Below are positions 44,286-52,467 of a DNA stretch of 64,000 bases, one piece after another (the stretch's first letter is position 1; each line of letters opens with the position of its first letter). Both the position numbers and the translations under genes were made by a program. Under the pieces are notes generated by a model. The model did not search any database. It was not told where the DNA came from and saw only the letters and a list, made by a program, of their open reading frames with translations. This DNA is from Desulfitibacter alkalitolerans DSM 16504. GTDB lineage: Bacteria; Bacillota; DSM-16504; Desulfitibacterales; Desulfitibacteraceae. The stretch spans positions 208,504 through 272,503 of the forward strand of contig NZ_KK211102.1 in NCBI RefSeq assembly GCF_000620305.1. Direction: 5' to 3'.

Positions 44286-44987
44286 ATGACAATTATTATG
44301 ACGGTTGTTGTCCCTGATGGAATAGTTGTGGCAGGCGAGAGTCGTGCTATAACTGCAGATTCTTTAACTAGCATTGAAAGTTTTAGCCAAAAGGAGCATT
44401 TTATCCCTTACGAAGTCCACTCCGATAATTCAAATAAAATATACAAGATCGGAAACTTTGGACTAGCCTATTCCGGACCTTGTTTTGACATGGATGGATG
44501 GAGCATAAGGCAAGATATTGCTGAGCTAGAAAGGGCTTTTAGTAAAAATACAATAGAGGAAGTTGCAGCGGGCTTTGTGCAAAAATTGACTAAAGCTTTA
44601 CCCGCCAAGACAGGATATGGCTTTCAGTTATCCGGATACAATAATGAAGGCCTGCCGAAAACATTCAATTATGATGATGGTCAGTTTAAACAATCTCCTG
44701 GTTATTATCAAGGAAGGATGCGCTATGGATTAATGATGAATGGAGAAACCACTTTAATCAACAAGCTATTTGATGGTGAAAAAATACTGTTTCATGCCAT
44801 GTCTTTGAGAGATGCAATCGAATTTGCAGAACTGAGCATAACAGTAGGTTATAGATATTTACAATTTTTTAAAGAATACCAACCTGTTTCTAATGGGCCA
44901 GTCGATATACTAGTAATTACACCTAATACCAGCCGCTTTGTAAAGCATAAAGCATTGTCACTTTTAGGGAAGGAGTCAATATCATGA
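44286..44987 (+). CDS. Proteasome/HslV-like Ntn hydrolase
   Basis: 233 residues starting at ATG 44286, nine bases after AAGGAG. Met removal exposes Thr as residue 1. Numbered from this Thr, the sequence TIIMTVVVPDGIVVAGESRA places Glu at 17, Ser 18 and Arg 19, aligning with T1/D17/R19 of proteasome beta subunits and HslV without a gap. NKIYKIGNFGLAYSG supplies the K33-equivalent (here about residue 50, after an insert), and FQLSGYNNEGLPKTFNYDDG matches the family's central strand. It should be an N-terminal-nucleophile amidohydrolase. No unfoldase (HslU-like) is beside it. It overlaps the fibre gene by four bases (ATGA), so the two are made together. Confidence 0.8.
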   Translation: MTIIMTVVVPDGIVVAGESRAITADSLTSIESFSQKEHFIPYEVHSDNSNKIYKIGNFGLAYSGPCFDMDGWSIRQDIAELERAFSKNTIEEVAAGFVQKLTKALPAKTGYGFQLSGYNNEGLPKTFNYDDGQFKQSPGYYQGRMRYGLMMNGETTLINKLFDGEKILFHAMSLRDAIEFAELSITVGYRYLQFFKEYQPVSNGPVDILVITPNTSRFVKHKALSLLGKESIS

Positions 44988-45787
44988 AATATGGATCTAA
45001 TTTATGGGCAAAAGATGGCAGCACGGTGCTAATAGACGAAGACGGCATCATGCAAAGTTGGCAGGAAGGAAGAGCAGACAATCTAGACGCTAACAATCCT
45101 CTAGTCTTGAATATTTATTTGCCCGCTGAAACAAAGAGTATAAAGAGGGCAATTTTAAGGTTTAGAAGGTTGGCTTTCAGGGCATATGAGAAAGCTGCTG
45201 CAAGCGGAGGTGGTGGCACGACTACAAGTGAAAGCGGCGGGGGCACGACTCAAACTAGCGCCCCCAGCAACTACGCCCTACAAGGAGGTTATTTATTACC
45301 GGATTGGATGTACTTAGCAGGAAGCCACAATCACGGTGGAAATACTGGCTCAGCAGGTGGTCATAATCACGGCATTACGGACGGAACGGTATTGAGAAAA
45401 GCTGACGGAGGTTCGGTTACATGGTACCAGATTGTGTCGCATTTACATTCAATAGGTACTGATGGCTCCCATGCCCATGCAAGAGACACTGACCATAAAC
45501 ACAATATAACAATCCCTGGCCATACTCACAGCGTTAGCATACCTGCCCATACGCATGCTTTGGATTTCGGCATATATACCAGCGTAGTTGCTAATGGAGT
45601 AACTATCAAAATAAACGGCGTCGACAGGACCACGGCTTTAGGAGGTCCGTTTAACAGCGACCAGTCGAGCATAAATATTGCCCAATACTTAAATATCGGG
45701 CAATGGAATGCTATTGAGCTAGGCATTAGCTCAGCACTAGGAAGGCTAGACGCTACTATATTTTTGCAAGCATTAATGGGGGTGTAA
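44984..45787 (+). CDS. His-rich fibre-like protein (H-x-H repeats)
   Basis: 267 residues. After a globular start and a low-complexity Gly/Thr/Ser linker (residues 67-95), the middle is a series of H-x-H motifs: HNHGG, HNHG, HLHS, HAHA, HKHN, HTHS and HTHA. In phage tail fibres such pairs bind metal ions along the axis of an intertwined trimer. The end (SINIAQYLNIGQWNAIELGI) resembles a receptor-binding tip. No tail-assembly genes exist in the element. Start and neighbour overlap by ATGA. Whether it is an adhesin, a relic of a tail or a substrate of the Ntn hydrolase is open. Confidence 0.75.
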   Translation: MKYGSNLWAKDGSTVLIDEDGIMQSWQEGRADNLDANNPLVLNIYLPAETKSIKRAILRFRRLAFRAYEKAAASGGGGTTTSESGGGTTQTSAPSNYALQGGYLLPDWMYLAGSHNHGGNTGSAGGHNHGITDGTVLRKADGGSVTWYQIVSHLHSIGTDGSHAHARDTDHKHNITIPGHTHSVSIPAHTHALDFGIYTSVVANGVTIKINGVDRTTALGGPFNSDQSSINIAQYLNIGQWNAIELGISSALGRLDATIFLQALMGV

Positions 45788-45790
45788 ATA

Positions 45791-46027
45791 ATGGCAAACG
45801 AAAGATTTAAAGCAAAGGAAACTATGAAAGATAAAGTAAAGGTGGTAGAGCTTACTTATACTACCCATCTTTTAGACGAAGACGTTCAATCTCGAATAAA
45901 TTATTTGGAAATGGCTTTAGTAAATTACGAACACCAACTTAAAACCACAAACGAATTAAAAAATTTAGCGGAAGAAGAATTAAAAGAACTTCGCTTATTC
46001 TTGAAGAAATCCGTACTTGAGAAGTAA
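45791..46027 (+). CDS. Small coiled-coil protein, unknown
   Basis: 78 residues, MANERFKAKETMKDKVKVVE then a long helix INYLEMALVNYEHQLKTTNE to the end. It starts three bases after the fibre stop and could be its accessory or chaperone. Its last 33 bases overlap the convergent stalk-protein gene. Confidence 0.55.
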   Translation: MANERFKAKETMKDKVKVVELTYTTHLLDEDVQSRINYLEMALVNYEHQLKTTNELKNLAEEELKELRLFLKKSVLEK

Positions 46028-46573
46028 GCTTTTTGGAAAATACGTTCTGTAATTTATAATTTTAGCCTGGCTGTGCTCCAAGATTTCTTGTTCTTTAAGT
46101 ATAGCGAGATTAATTATATCGGAACCATGATTAAATTCCATAAAAATTTTAATTTCTCCATCTGTTATATAATTGCCATCTGGGCCAAAGCTACCAGTAA
46201 TTCCTGGTAAATTGCTGATCTCTCTAAGGCCTATTAATTCATCATTAAGCTGTGATAAATTGGCATATTCTTTCCCAGAAATCAAGTCAGAGATATTTAG
46301 AGTCTCCTCCTTGGTAATTGCGGACCCTTTAGTTTCTTGGCTAGGGCTTGTAACTACTACGGCACTATTCGCAGCGTCCCATTCCACAGTCGCACCTAAT
46401 TGCTCTGCCAAGGCCCTGGCCGGAACAAGAGTCCTGCCGTCAATAATAATAGGTTGAGCTTCAGAAGTTATGTCAACGCCGTTAACTATCAACCTAAGTG
46501 CAGGATTAGCTACTGCAAAGGTAGTGGTTGCAAGCAATAAGCCTATCAGCAATCCAGCTAAAAACTTTTTCAT
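45995..46573 (-). CDS. Exported copper-amine-oxidase-N-domain (stalk) protein
   Basis: 192 residues. A signal peptide (MKKFLAGLLIGLLLATTTFA) is followed by the stalk domain: LRLIVNGVDITSEAQPIIID, GRTLVPARALAEQLGATVEW and AANSAVVVTS. In Firmicutes this domain decorates many secreted cell-surface proteins. AAAGGATTG precedes the start. It is convergent to the fibre operon. Its role on the element is unknown; a surface location next to a fibre-like protein is noteworthy. Confidence 0.82.
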   Translation of the reverse strand: MKKFLAGLLIGLLLATTTFAVANPALRLIVNGVDITSEAQPIIIDGRTLVPARALAEQLGATVEWDAANSAVVVTSPSQETKGSAITKEETLNISDLISGKEYANLSQLNDELIGLREISNLPGITGSFGPDGNYITDGEIKIFMEFNHGSDIINLAILKEQEILEHSQAKIINYRTYFPKSLLLKYGFLQE

Positions 46574-46761
46574 AAAAACACAATCCTTTCTTTATAAACG
46601 TTTCCATGATTATATCAATTATTTTAGAAGAATTGTGTCGGAATTTGCATATGCTTAATGAACATGTATAAATAGCCTTTTTATCATGTAGCATGAAACA
46701 CCCTATAATTTGTGACTTGAAATCCACTACCTTTCTTGGCCTTGGAGGGGGTACGACAAAA

Positions 46762-46872
46762 ATGACGTACCTAAAAACTGACCTAAAGCATTGGCATATA
46801 GGTGTTTATGTCAAAATCACAACTGCTGTTTTTTCTTCTAACTTTTTTGTTGCATCAGAAAAGAAACTTTAA
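46762..46872 (+). CDS. Possible 36-residue peptide
   Basis: MTYLKTDLKHWHIGVYVKIT then a hydrophobic part and SEKKL; GGAGGGGG lies ten bases upstream, which is the only support. The surrounding 46,574-46,978 is otherwise non-coding. Confidence 0.3.
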   Translation: MTYLKTDLKHWHIGVYVKITTAVFSSNFFVASEKKL

Positions 46873-46978
46873 ATCTTAGTGCATATGAACGGCAAAAACT
46901 CTTTAGAAAGGTCGTAAATAACTAACATATACGTTGGTATTCAAAATAATTTTTATTAAGAAATATGCATAGCTAGCT

Positions 46979-47137
46979 ATGGGAAAAATGGCAGAGAATG
47001 CATATTTAACCGTCCGGCTAAACATAGCAGTATATCGAAAGCAGTTACTTGAGAATATAGCATCAGACCAGATGAGTTTAAAAGAGTTTATAAACCAGTT
47101 TACAGGTGAGCCAGTAAAAAAGAACAAAAAGAAATAA
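46979..47137 (+). CDS. Small ribbon-helix-helix-like protein
   Basis: 52 residues (MGKMAENAYLTVRLNIAVYR, then KQLLENIASDQMSLKEFINQ and a basic tail). The strand-helix-helix pattern of TVRLNIAVYRKQLLENIASDQMSLKEFI fits a ribbon-helix-helix DNA-binding fold. No good ribosome site is visible, so the call is tentative. Confidence 0.4.
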   Translation: MGKMAENAYLTVRLNIAVYRKQLLENIASDQMSLKEFINQFTGEPVKKNKKK

Positions 47138-48004
47138 CCCCTTTTCAGAGGTGCAAAATTGTTCCAAAAACCCCCCTTTTTTGAACGAGATTGTTCCAAA
47201 ATAAAAAACCTCTTGGGTTATTGTCGCCCAATGGTTTTAGGTAGGGTTTTGCTTTTAAATCACGCAAAGATATAATATATAGGAAGTTTACATGTTTACG
47301 TGGAGCTTGCTAAAGTGGCACTTGGTTTTGAAAAAATATTTAAGCAAACGCCTTGTAGAAAACGTAAATTATAAGAAGTAAGTTAATGCTTGATAACGGC
47401 CATTTGTTTTTAAAAATACCTCGAGCCATCTCTTCTCGCCCCCAGGAGGCACCCCCCCTCCCCTGGAGAGAAATATTTCACAGCGATAGGAGTAATAGAA
47501 CTGCCCTGGACGCTGCAGATAGGTTCTAGAACGGTACGAGACGGACGGACACCCTATAGAGTTACGAAAATATAGATTGAATGGACTACAATGCTTACAC
47601 TCTTCCAACATCATTAGATATCATATCTAGTGTATAGACTAAAGTCCTTATGTAGCAATGGTTGAAAATGCTCTACAACATCTTTACAACAATTAAATAG
47701 ACTTTTTATGAGACAAGTTCATTTAATAAGATACACAGGATTGGATGCAGTAAGCTGAGAGATCCGGATTGCGAAACTTCTAAATCTGTGAGGTGATAGA
47801 AGGCCATAAGAATATTCTTATTAGTAATGATAACTAATATCTTTTTTAGTTTATTTATACATCTGACAAACTCATTAAAAACCGTCGCTTTAGATACTTA
47901 CACATTATAACAATTGCCTTTCTTGCATTTCACTCTTCTTGCCAAGGAATGGACTTACGTTTCGTAAGTAGTCGGGATAAAAAAATAATTACCTCTATCT
48001 GTAA
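47138..48004. other. Non-coding stretch with GC-rich hairpin
   Basis: About 870 bases without a credible gene. At 47,425-47,475 a GC-rich segment forms a TTCTC...CCAGG/CCTGG...AGAGAA stem with a C7 tract and several G runs on the minus strand. The rest is AT-rich. It could be an origin (oriT or replication) or a decayed gene; nothing recognisable decides. Confidence 0.4.
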
Positions 48005-48226
48005 TTAACCCTTATCGCTGATCTTACTATCTGGCACATATTCAATTATATCACCAGGCTGGCGATTAAAATGTTCGCATATTCGATGCAGAACCTCAAG
48101 AGAAACATATTCACCTTTAGTCATCTTGGCCATGGTTGAAGGTGAAAGCTTTAATGCTATCCTAAGGTTTTCTTTGGTCATGTTTTTGTCAATGAGCAAC
48201 TTCCATAATGGATTAAAAGAAAACAT
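48005..48226 (-). CDS. Xre-family repressor-like HTH protein
   Basis: 73 residues. NMTKENLRIALKLSPSTMAK then MTKGEYVSLEVLHRICEHFN and QPGDIIEYVP is the short Cro/YozG-type HTH. AGGAGGTAGG precedes the start. It is divergent from the rightward integrase operon and shares with it an operator-bearing promoter region, so it is the probable repressor that keeps the integrase genes off. Confidence 0.82.
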   Translation of the reverse strand: MFSFNPLWKLLIDKNMTKENLRIALKLSPSTMAKMTKGEYVSLEVLHRICEHFNRQPGDIIEYVPDSKISDKG

Positions 48227-48280
48227 ATTTACCTACCTCCTCTTTTTATATGAATTATAATAAATATTCTATGATAAGTC

Positions 48281-48316
48281 AAAGAAATATTATGCGTTTG
48301 CATTGACTATTTCTTT
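48281..48316. promoter_or_regulatory. Operator dyad over the integrase-operon promoter
   Basis: AAAGAAATA (48,281-48,289) and TATTTCTTT (48,308-48,316) are perfect inverted repeats; the right arm lies inside the promoter between -35 and -10. Confidence 0.65.
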
Positions 48317-48331
48317 AGCATGGTATAGAAT
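48303..48331 (+). promoter_or_regulatory. Sigma-A promoter of the integrase operon
   Basis: TTGACT, 17 bases, TAGAAT: near-consensus, about 95 bases before the 48.4-kb gene. Confidence 0.75.
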
Positions 48332-48424
48332 ATCTATATGAACACATACATAAAATAGTGAAACACAAGCTATAAAACTTAGGCTTTACAGTATGCCTGA
48401 TCATTTATTCAAGGGGGTAGAGAA

Positions 48425-48724
48425 ATGATTAAACAATTAAAAGCTATGATTAGTGAGCATGATCTGCAAGCCAATGAGTTAAACGAAGCGTTTACTGAAT
48501 TTGCTTTTCAACGTCAAAACAGCATAGGCATAGGTGAAACTACAAAAAAGCACAGAGATCTAAGTAGTAAGTTAGCTAATCGTTTAAAGGAAATATGCCC
48601 ACCCGATGAATACCTTGCTTTGGATGCACTACGCGTTGAAGTAGAGGCAGAGGTTGCAGATGTTTATTATCGAGCCGGCGTAGTTGATGGAATAAGTATT
48701 GTTGCTAGTGTAGTAAACGATTAA
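48425..48724 (+). CDS. Hypothetical helical protein of the integrase operon
   Basis: 99 residues after AAGGGGGT. Sequence MIKQLKAMISEHDLQANELN to the C-terminal VADVYYRAGVVDGISIVASV resembles small DUF6809-like proteins of Firmicute phages, but I cannot confirm it. First gene after the regulated promoter. Confidence 0.6.
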   Translation: MIKQLKAMISEHDLQANELNEAFTEFAFQRQNSIGIGETTKKHRDLSSKLANRLKEICPPDEYLALDALRVEVEAEVADVYYRAGVVDGISIVASVVND

Positions 48725-48750
48725 AAATAAAATGAAGGTGGTGGATGTAA

Positions 48751-48981
48751 GTGGTCCTCGAAGAACTAAAAGCTTTGTTAAGGTATAGGAAAATTACTTA
48801 TGGAGAACTTTCAAATGAACTTCTTGTTACAACTGGTACTTTTTGCAACAAGATAAATAACAAAAAAGGTAACGGATTTACTCAAAACGAGATTGTGGAA
48901 ATTAGCAAATACTTGGATTTATCTCCAGACGAATTGTTAGCATGTTTTTTTCCTGACTATCTGCGTCACATAGGTAAGTAA
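48751..48981 (+). CDS. Small HTH protein before the integrase
   Basis: 76 residues from GTG 48751 after GGTGGTGG. LLRYRKITYGELSNELLVTT, then GTFCNKINNKKGNGFTQNEI and VEISKYLDLSPDELLACFFP, is a Cro/C1-like helix-turn-helix. It is placed 24 bases before the integrase and may act as a Cro-like or directionality regulator. Confidence 0.7.
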   Translation: MVLEELKALLRYRKITYGELSNELLVTTGTFCNKINNKKGNGFTQNEIVEISKYLDLSPDELLACFFPDYLRHIGK

Positions 48982-49005
48982 ACTATAATTTTAGGAGGTT
49001 AAATA

Positions 49006-50205
49006 ATGGCTAAGAAACGTGGTAACGGCGAAGGTAGCATTATTCAAAGAAAAGACGGAAGGTGGCAAGCTACAATTACAGCTGGGCACGACGCTAATGG
49101 TAAACCCAAGCGAAGGGCTTTTTACGGCAAAACTAGAAAAGAAGCCGTTTCAAAAATGAATGAAGCTCTACAGTCTTTACAACAAGGAAATTATGTTGAA
49201 CCTTCAAGGATTACGTTTGGAGAATGGATACAGCGTTGGTTAGATGATTATGCCAAGCCAAAGACTAGACAAACTACATGGGAGAGTTATGAAGTAATAA
49301 TTAAGACTCACATTATCCCCGATCTTGGAAAAATACCACTGGCAAAGCTTCAAGCATCTGACTTGCAAAGATTTTATAATCAAAAATTACAAAGCGGCAG
49401 AATTAAAGATAACAGTGGTTTAAGCACCAGGTACGTCAGATATATGCATACCCTCATAAAGAAGTCTCTCGACCAGGCCTTAAAGGAAAACCTCATATCA
49501 AAGAACATGGCAAATGCTACACAACCTCCCACGGTGAAAACTAAGAAAATGACATGCTTAACGGAAGATCAGCTTGTAACTCTTATAGACGTCGCTAGGC
49601 AAGATAGGCTTGCAGCTGCTTTTATTCTTGATATAGCAACAGGATTAAGACGCGGGGAGCTCTTAGGTCTCAAGTGGGACGTATTGGACTTATCAAAAGG
49701 TAATATAGTCGTTAAGAGGCAACTGTTATCTGTCAAAGGTGGTTCAGTAATTGAAGAGGATATCAAAACAAAGTCTTCTGAGCGAAATATTCCTATACCA
49801 GCAAATATAGTAAAGGAGCTTAAAGTGCACAAGGCTAGACAGGCAAAAGAAAAATTAGCCTTTGGCGAAGCATACCAGAATAACAATCTTGTATTTTGCA
49901 AAGAAGACGGAAGTTTGCTGGATCCTAGAGAATTTACAAAAAGATTTCAGGGCTTATTAAAGAAAGCTGAACTCCCAAAGATCAGGCTACATGATATTAG
50001 ACATTCACATGCAAGTCTCTTATTAGCCAAAGGAGTCAGTCCTAAAGTTATACAGGAACGGTTAGGCCATAGCAGTATAACAATTACTTTGGATTTATAT
50101 TCTCATTTGGCACCTGGTATGCAAGAGGCCGCTTCGAACATGATTGATGATTTATTTCATAAAGAAAAAGACCCCATCCAAGCTGAGCATGAACAGGGTA
50201 AATAA
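49006..50205 (+). CDS. int: Tyrosine recombinase (integrase)
   Basis: 399 residues of the Tn916/phage integrase family. An AP2-like arm-binding start (GEGSIIQRKDGRWQATITAG), a SAM-like core-binding domain (FGEWIQRWLDDYAKPKTRQT) and a catalytic domain with R215 (GLRRGELLGLKW), H329-x2-R332 (LHDIRHSHA), H355 (RLGHSSI) and the nucleophile Y365 (DLYSHLAPG) are all present. AGGAGGT precedes the ATG. It lies 150 bases from the tRNA-Sec att site and catalyses integration there. A decayed relative survives at 34.1-34.3 kb. Confidence 0.95.
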   Translation: MAKKRGNGEGSIIQRKDGRWQATITAGHDANGKPKRRAFYGKTRKEAVSKMNEALQSLQQGNYVEPSRITFGEWIQRWLDDYAKPKTRQTTWESYEVIIKTHIIPDLGKIPLAKLQASDLQRFYNQKLQSGRIKDNSGLSTRYVRYMHTLIKKSLDQALKENLISKNMANATQPPTVKTKKMTCLTEDQLVTLIDVARQDRLAAAFILDIATGLRRGELLGLKWDVLDLSKGNIVVKRQLLSVKGGSVIEEDIKTKSSERNIPIPANIVKELKVHKARQAKEKLAFGEAYQNNNLVFCKEDGSLLDPREFTKRFQGLLKKAELPKIRLHDIRHSHASLLLAKGVSPKVIQERLGHSSITITLDLYSHLAPGMQEAASNMIDDLFHKEKDPIQAEHEQGK

Positions 50206-50220
50206 AATAGTATCTTATAT

Positions 50221-50258
50221 GAATAGCAGGGTTGCAGCCCCTGTTATTCTTTTTTTTA
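50221..50258 (+). terminator. Terminator of the integrase operon
   Basis: GAATAGCAGGG/CCCCTGTTATTC hairpin followed by T8, 16 bases after the integrase stop. Confidence 0.85.
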
Positions 50259-50356
50259 TTTAGTATTTGTTGTATTATTGTTGTAATTCTGGATGCCTGG
50301 CAAAGGTCTTAATCGCACGTTATATGATTTTTGCATGAAAAACCCTTATATACCAA

Positions 50357-50423
50357 TGGCGGGAGCGTGTGGGAATCGAACCCACCGACCGCAGGATCGC
50401 TACGGCCCACTGGATTTGAAGTC
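50357..50423. repeat. Right attachment site within tRNA-Sec
   Basis: The 67 bases identical to 34,350-34,416. They rebuild the 3' end of the tRNA, so insertion did not inactivate it. Confidence 0.92.
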
Positions 50424-50453
50424 CAGGCCAGCCACCAGACCAAATCCGCTCCC
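50357..50453 (-). tRNA. selC: tRNA-Sec (anticodon UCA)
   Basis: 97 bases on the minus strand with encoded CCA. The acceptor GGGAGCG pairs with CGCTCCC; the anticodon loop reads CTTCAAA (UCA); the very long extra arm is typical of tRNA-Sec, and the T arm GTGGGTTCGATTCCCAC is perfect. It lies about 100 bases after selB in a selA-selB-tRNA order. Its 3' 67 bases are the attachment site of the element on its left; the gene itself is intact. Confidence 0.95.
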
Positions 50454-50553
50454 TCAGATTTCATATTATACCTTATATAATCGTACATTTCAATACCATG
50501 GGTTTAAGGCTATTTATATATCCAATAGGCCCTAACAGGACTAGAAGAAATTT

Positions 50554-52461
50554 CTAGTCTTTTTTAAACAATACCCTTTTATCCTCAACCCTTTTGGTAA
50601 ATTTTTGTGCATCAAAGTATTCCAGTAGAGGGAGAACAAATTTTCTTGAACTGTCAAAGAGATCTCTAATATCACTTAAGGCCATTGCCTCTTTCTGGTT
50701 AAAGCCTTCTTTTAATAAAGCTTTTGCTTTCTCAATAGTCTTTATGTGAAAATACATGTTTTCTGCAACCTTTACCAGAATACCCTGGCCAACCATGTAT
50801 TTCAGAATTTCTTCCCTTTGGGCGGCAGGTGCTTTTACCTTTTGGAAGGTTTCTTCAAAGGCAGGTGGCTGAAAGCCACTTTTCAAAAAAACATCTTCAA
50901 TAAGCCCAATTAATTGCTTTGTCTTTTCATCTAACGCTGGCGTAAAGTCTGGGAGATAAATATGGGCACCTGCTGTTTTTATCCTGCTCTCCTTTTGCCA
51001 TGTGCCCAGTAAAAGGTTAAACTCCTTTATACTAAACCTGGGGAAAAGCTTGGATCTAGCCTCTTCCTTATCCAGGCCTGGCCTCAGTGGATATTTTCCA
51101 TGAAAGGCTTCTAATTCCTTGCATAAAGCAGCCAGCCATTTTTCATATGTCTTCTGTCCTATAATATATCTATTTCCTTCTCCTTCTATAGTTAGAATGC
51201 CTTCCATTTTATTAACATAATCCCTCACCATGTTTGTTCCAAGGTTTAACTGACCTGCCAGATCATCTATAGTTAAAAGCTTATCCTTTATCTTGTCTAG
51301 AGTATATATAATCAAATCCTCTGGATTGCTTTCCTCCTTGATCTGCAGGGTTTCAATTACTTCATCCTGAAACCTTTTTAACTTTTCCCCATATGGCTCT
51401 AGTATAGTACCGCCACCAATTGTAAACATTGGCGAATAGCTGCGGATGACAAAACGATCTCCCCTCTGGGCTATTAATGGTTCCTCCATTTGCAATTGAA
51501 CGTATGTCTCTTCACCAGGGGCTAATTCATCACAGCTCAATAAATTTATCCTTGCAAGCTTTTCAGAGGTGCCAAGGTGAACTCTAACTCTCTGTCTTTG
51601 TTTTAAAGGCTTTGCAGCACTTTCAATTAACTGCAGCTTGGCATCAAGTATATATGAGGGGGCATATGCTCCGGCAGAAACTACTGAACTACCCCTGGGC
51701 ACTTCGTCTACTTCCACATCTGATAAGTTTAGGGCTACCCTCTGGCCAGGTTTAGCAGACTGCTGTGGATGGCCGTGGACCTGTATTCCCCTCACCCTTG
51801 ATTTCTTGCCAATGGGCTGAATTTCTACTATATCTCCTGTTTTAACCTCTCCTGACCATAAGGTGCCTGTTACTACAGTGCCAAAACCAGATAATACAAA
51901 TGATCTGTCTACCGGCAGTCTTAATTGGCCTTCCCTATGATGGTCAGTATCGGCTTCTGCTAACTTCTGTATCTCATTTATTAAATTATCTATTCCCTGG
52001 TTTTTGAGAGCAGATACCTTTAATATTGGCCCATGGGCAAGGACTGTGCCCTTAATAAACTCTCTAATATCCTCTTCAATTAATTCAAGCCATTCTTCAT
52101 CTACCAAATCTATTTTTGTAATAACTGTCAAACCCTTTTTTATCCTTAAAAGCTTGATTATCTCCATATGCTCTCTAGTCTGGGGCATTATTCCCTCATC
52201 AGCAGCTATTATGAGCATGACCATGTCTATTCCTGCCACGCCTGCCAGCATTTGTTTAATAAATCGCTCATGTCCTGGAACATCGATAATGGCGGCATTA
52301 TCTCCATTTGGCAGCTTTAATGAAGCAAAGCCAAGCTCTATGGAGATTCCCCTTTTCTTTTCTTCCTTTAGTCTATCTGTATCCTGGCCTGTTAAGGCTT
52401 TAACAAGCTGGGTTTTACCATGGTCAACGTGCCCTGCTGTACCTATAATAAACCAATCCAT
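50554..52461 (-). CDS. selB: Selenocysteine-specific elongation factor SelB
   Basis: 635 residues. The GTPase domain has GHVDHGKTQLV (P-loop), DVPGHERFI (DxxG) and TKIDLVD. EF-Tu-like beta domains follow (LPVDRSFVLSGFGTVVTGTL), and then about 250 residues of C-terminal winged helices that read the SECIS hairpin (PAAQREEILKYMVGQGIL and the final KFVLPLLEYFDAQKFTKRVE). It delivers tRNA-Sec to UGA codons. The start is six bases after selA, so the two genes are co-expressed; the tRNA-Sec follows. Confidence 0.95.
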   Translation of the reverse strand: MDWFIIGTAGHVDHGKTQLVKALTGQDTDRLKEEKKRGISIELGFASLKLPNGDNAAIIDVPGHERFIKQMLAGVAGIDMVMLIIAADEGIMPQTREHMEIIKLLRIKKGLTVITKIDLVDEEWLELIEEDIREFIKGTVLAHGPILKVSALKNQGIDNLINEIQKLAEADTDHHREGQLRLPVDRSFVLSGFGTVVTGTLWSGEVKTGDIVEIQPIGKKSRVRGIQVHGHPQQSAKPGQRVALNLSDVEVDEVPRGSSVVSAGAYAPSYILDAKLQLIESAAKPLKQRQRVRVHLGTSEKLARINLLSCDELAPGEETYVQLQMEEPLIAQRGDRFVIRSYSPMFTIGGGTILEPYGEKLKRFQDEVIETLQIKEESNPEDLIIYTLDKIKDKLLTIDDLAGQLNLGTNMVRDYVNKMEGILTIEGEGNRYIIGQKTYEKWLAALCKELEAFHGKYPLRPGLDKEEARSKLFPRFSIKEFNLLLGTWQKESRIKTAGAHIYLPDFTPALDEKTKQLIGLIEDVFLKSGFQPPAFEETFQKVKAPAAQREEILKYMVGQGILVKVAENMYFHIKTIEKAKALLKEGFNQKEAMALSDIRDLFDSSRKFVLPLLEYFDAQKFTKRVEDKRVLFKKD

Positions 52462-52467
52462 AGTTCA

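Larger units (their letters stand above)
34350..50423. mobile_element. 16-kb integrative element in the tRNA-Sec gene
   Basis: Flanked by 67-bp identical direct repeats (34,350-34,416 and 50,357-50,423) corresponding to the 3' part of tRNA-Sec including the CCA. The tyrosine integrase is the last gene, next to the intact tRNA. Contents in order: HTH remnant, AbiF and its RNA, FtsK/relaxation transfer-like module, HTH, Cys-cluster protein, excisionase-like protein, RepO, DnaB, small phage-type genes, Ntn hydrolase and fibre protein, exported stalk protein, repressor switch, integrase. There is no capsid, terminase, portal, VirB4 or relaxase of a known family, so it is neither a complete prophage nor a classical ICE. 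An actinomycete-type (FtsK/TraB-driven) or satellite mode of transfer is possible. Confidence 0.88.

Noticed and set aside
47369-47614. 81-residue minus-strand frame
   Set aside because: No ribosome site, biased composition from the GC-rich hairpin and no recognisable motif.
34350-50423. Element as a complete prophage
   Set aside because: RepO, DnaB and a fibre-like protein exist, but there is no terminase, portal, capsid, tape measure or lysis gene.
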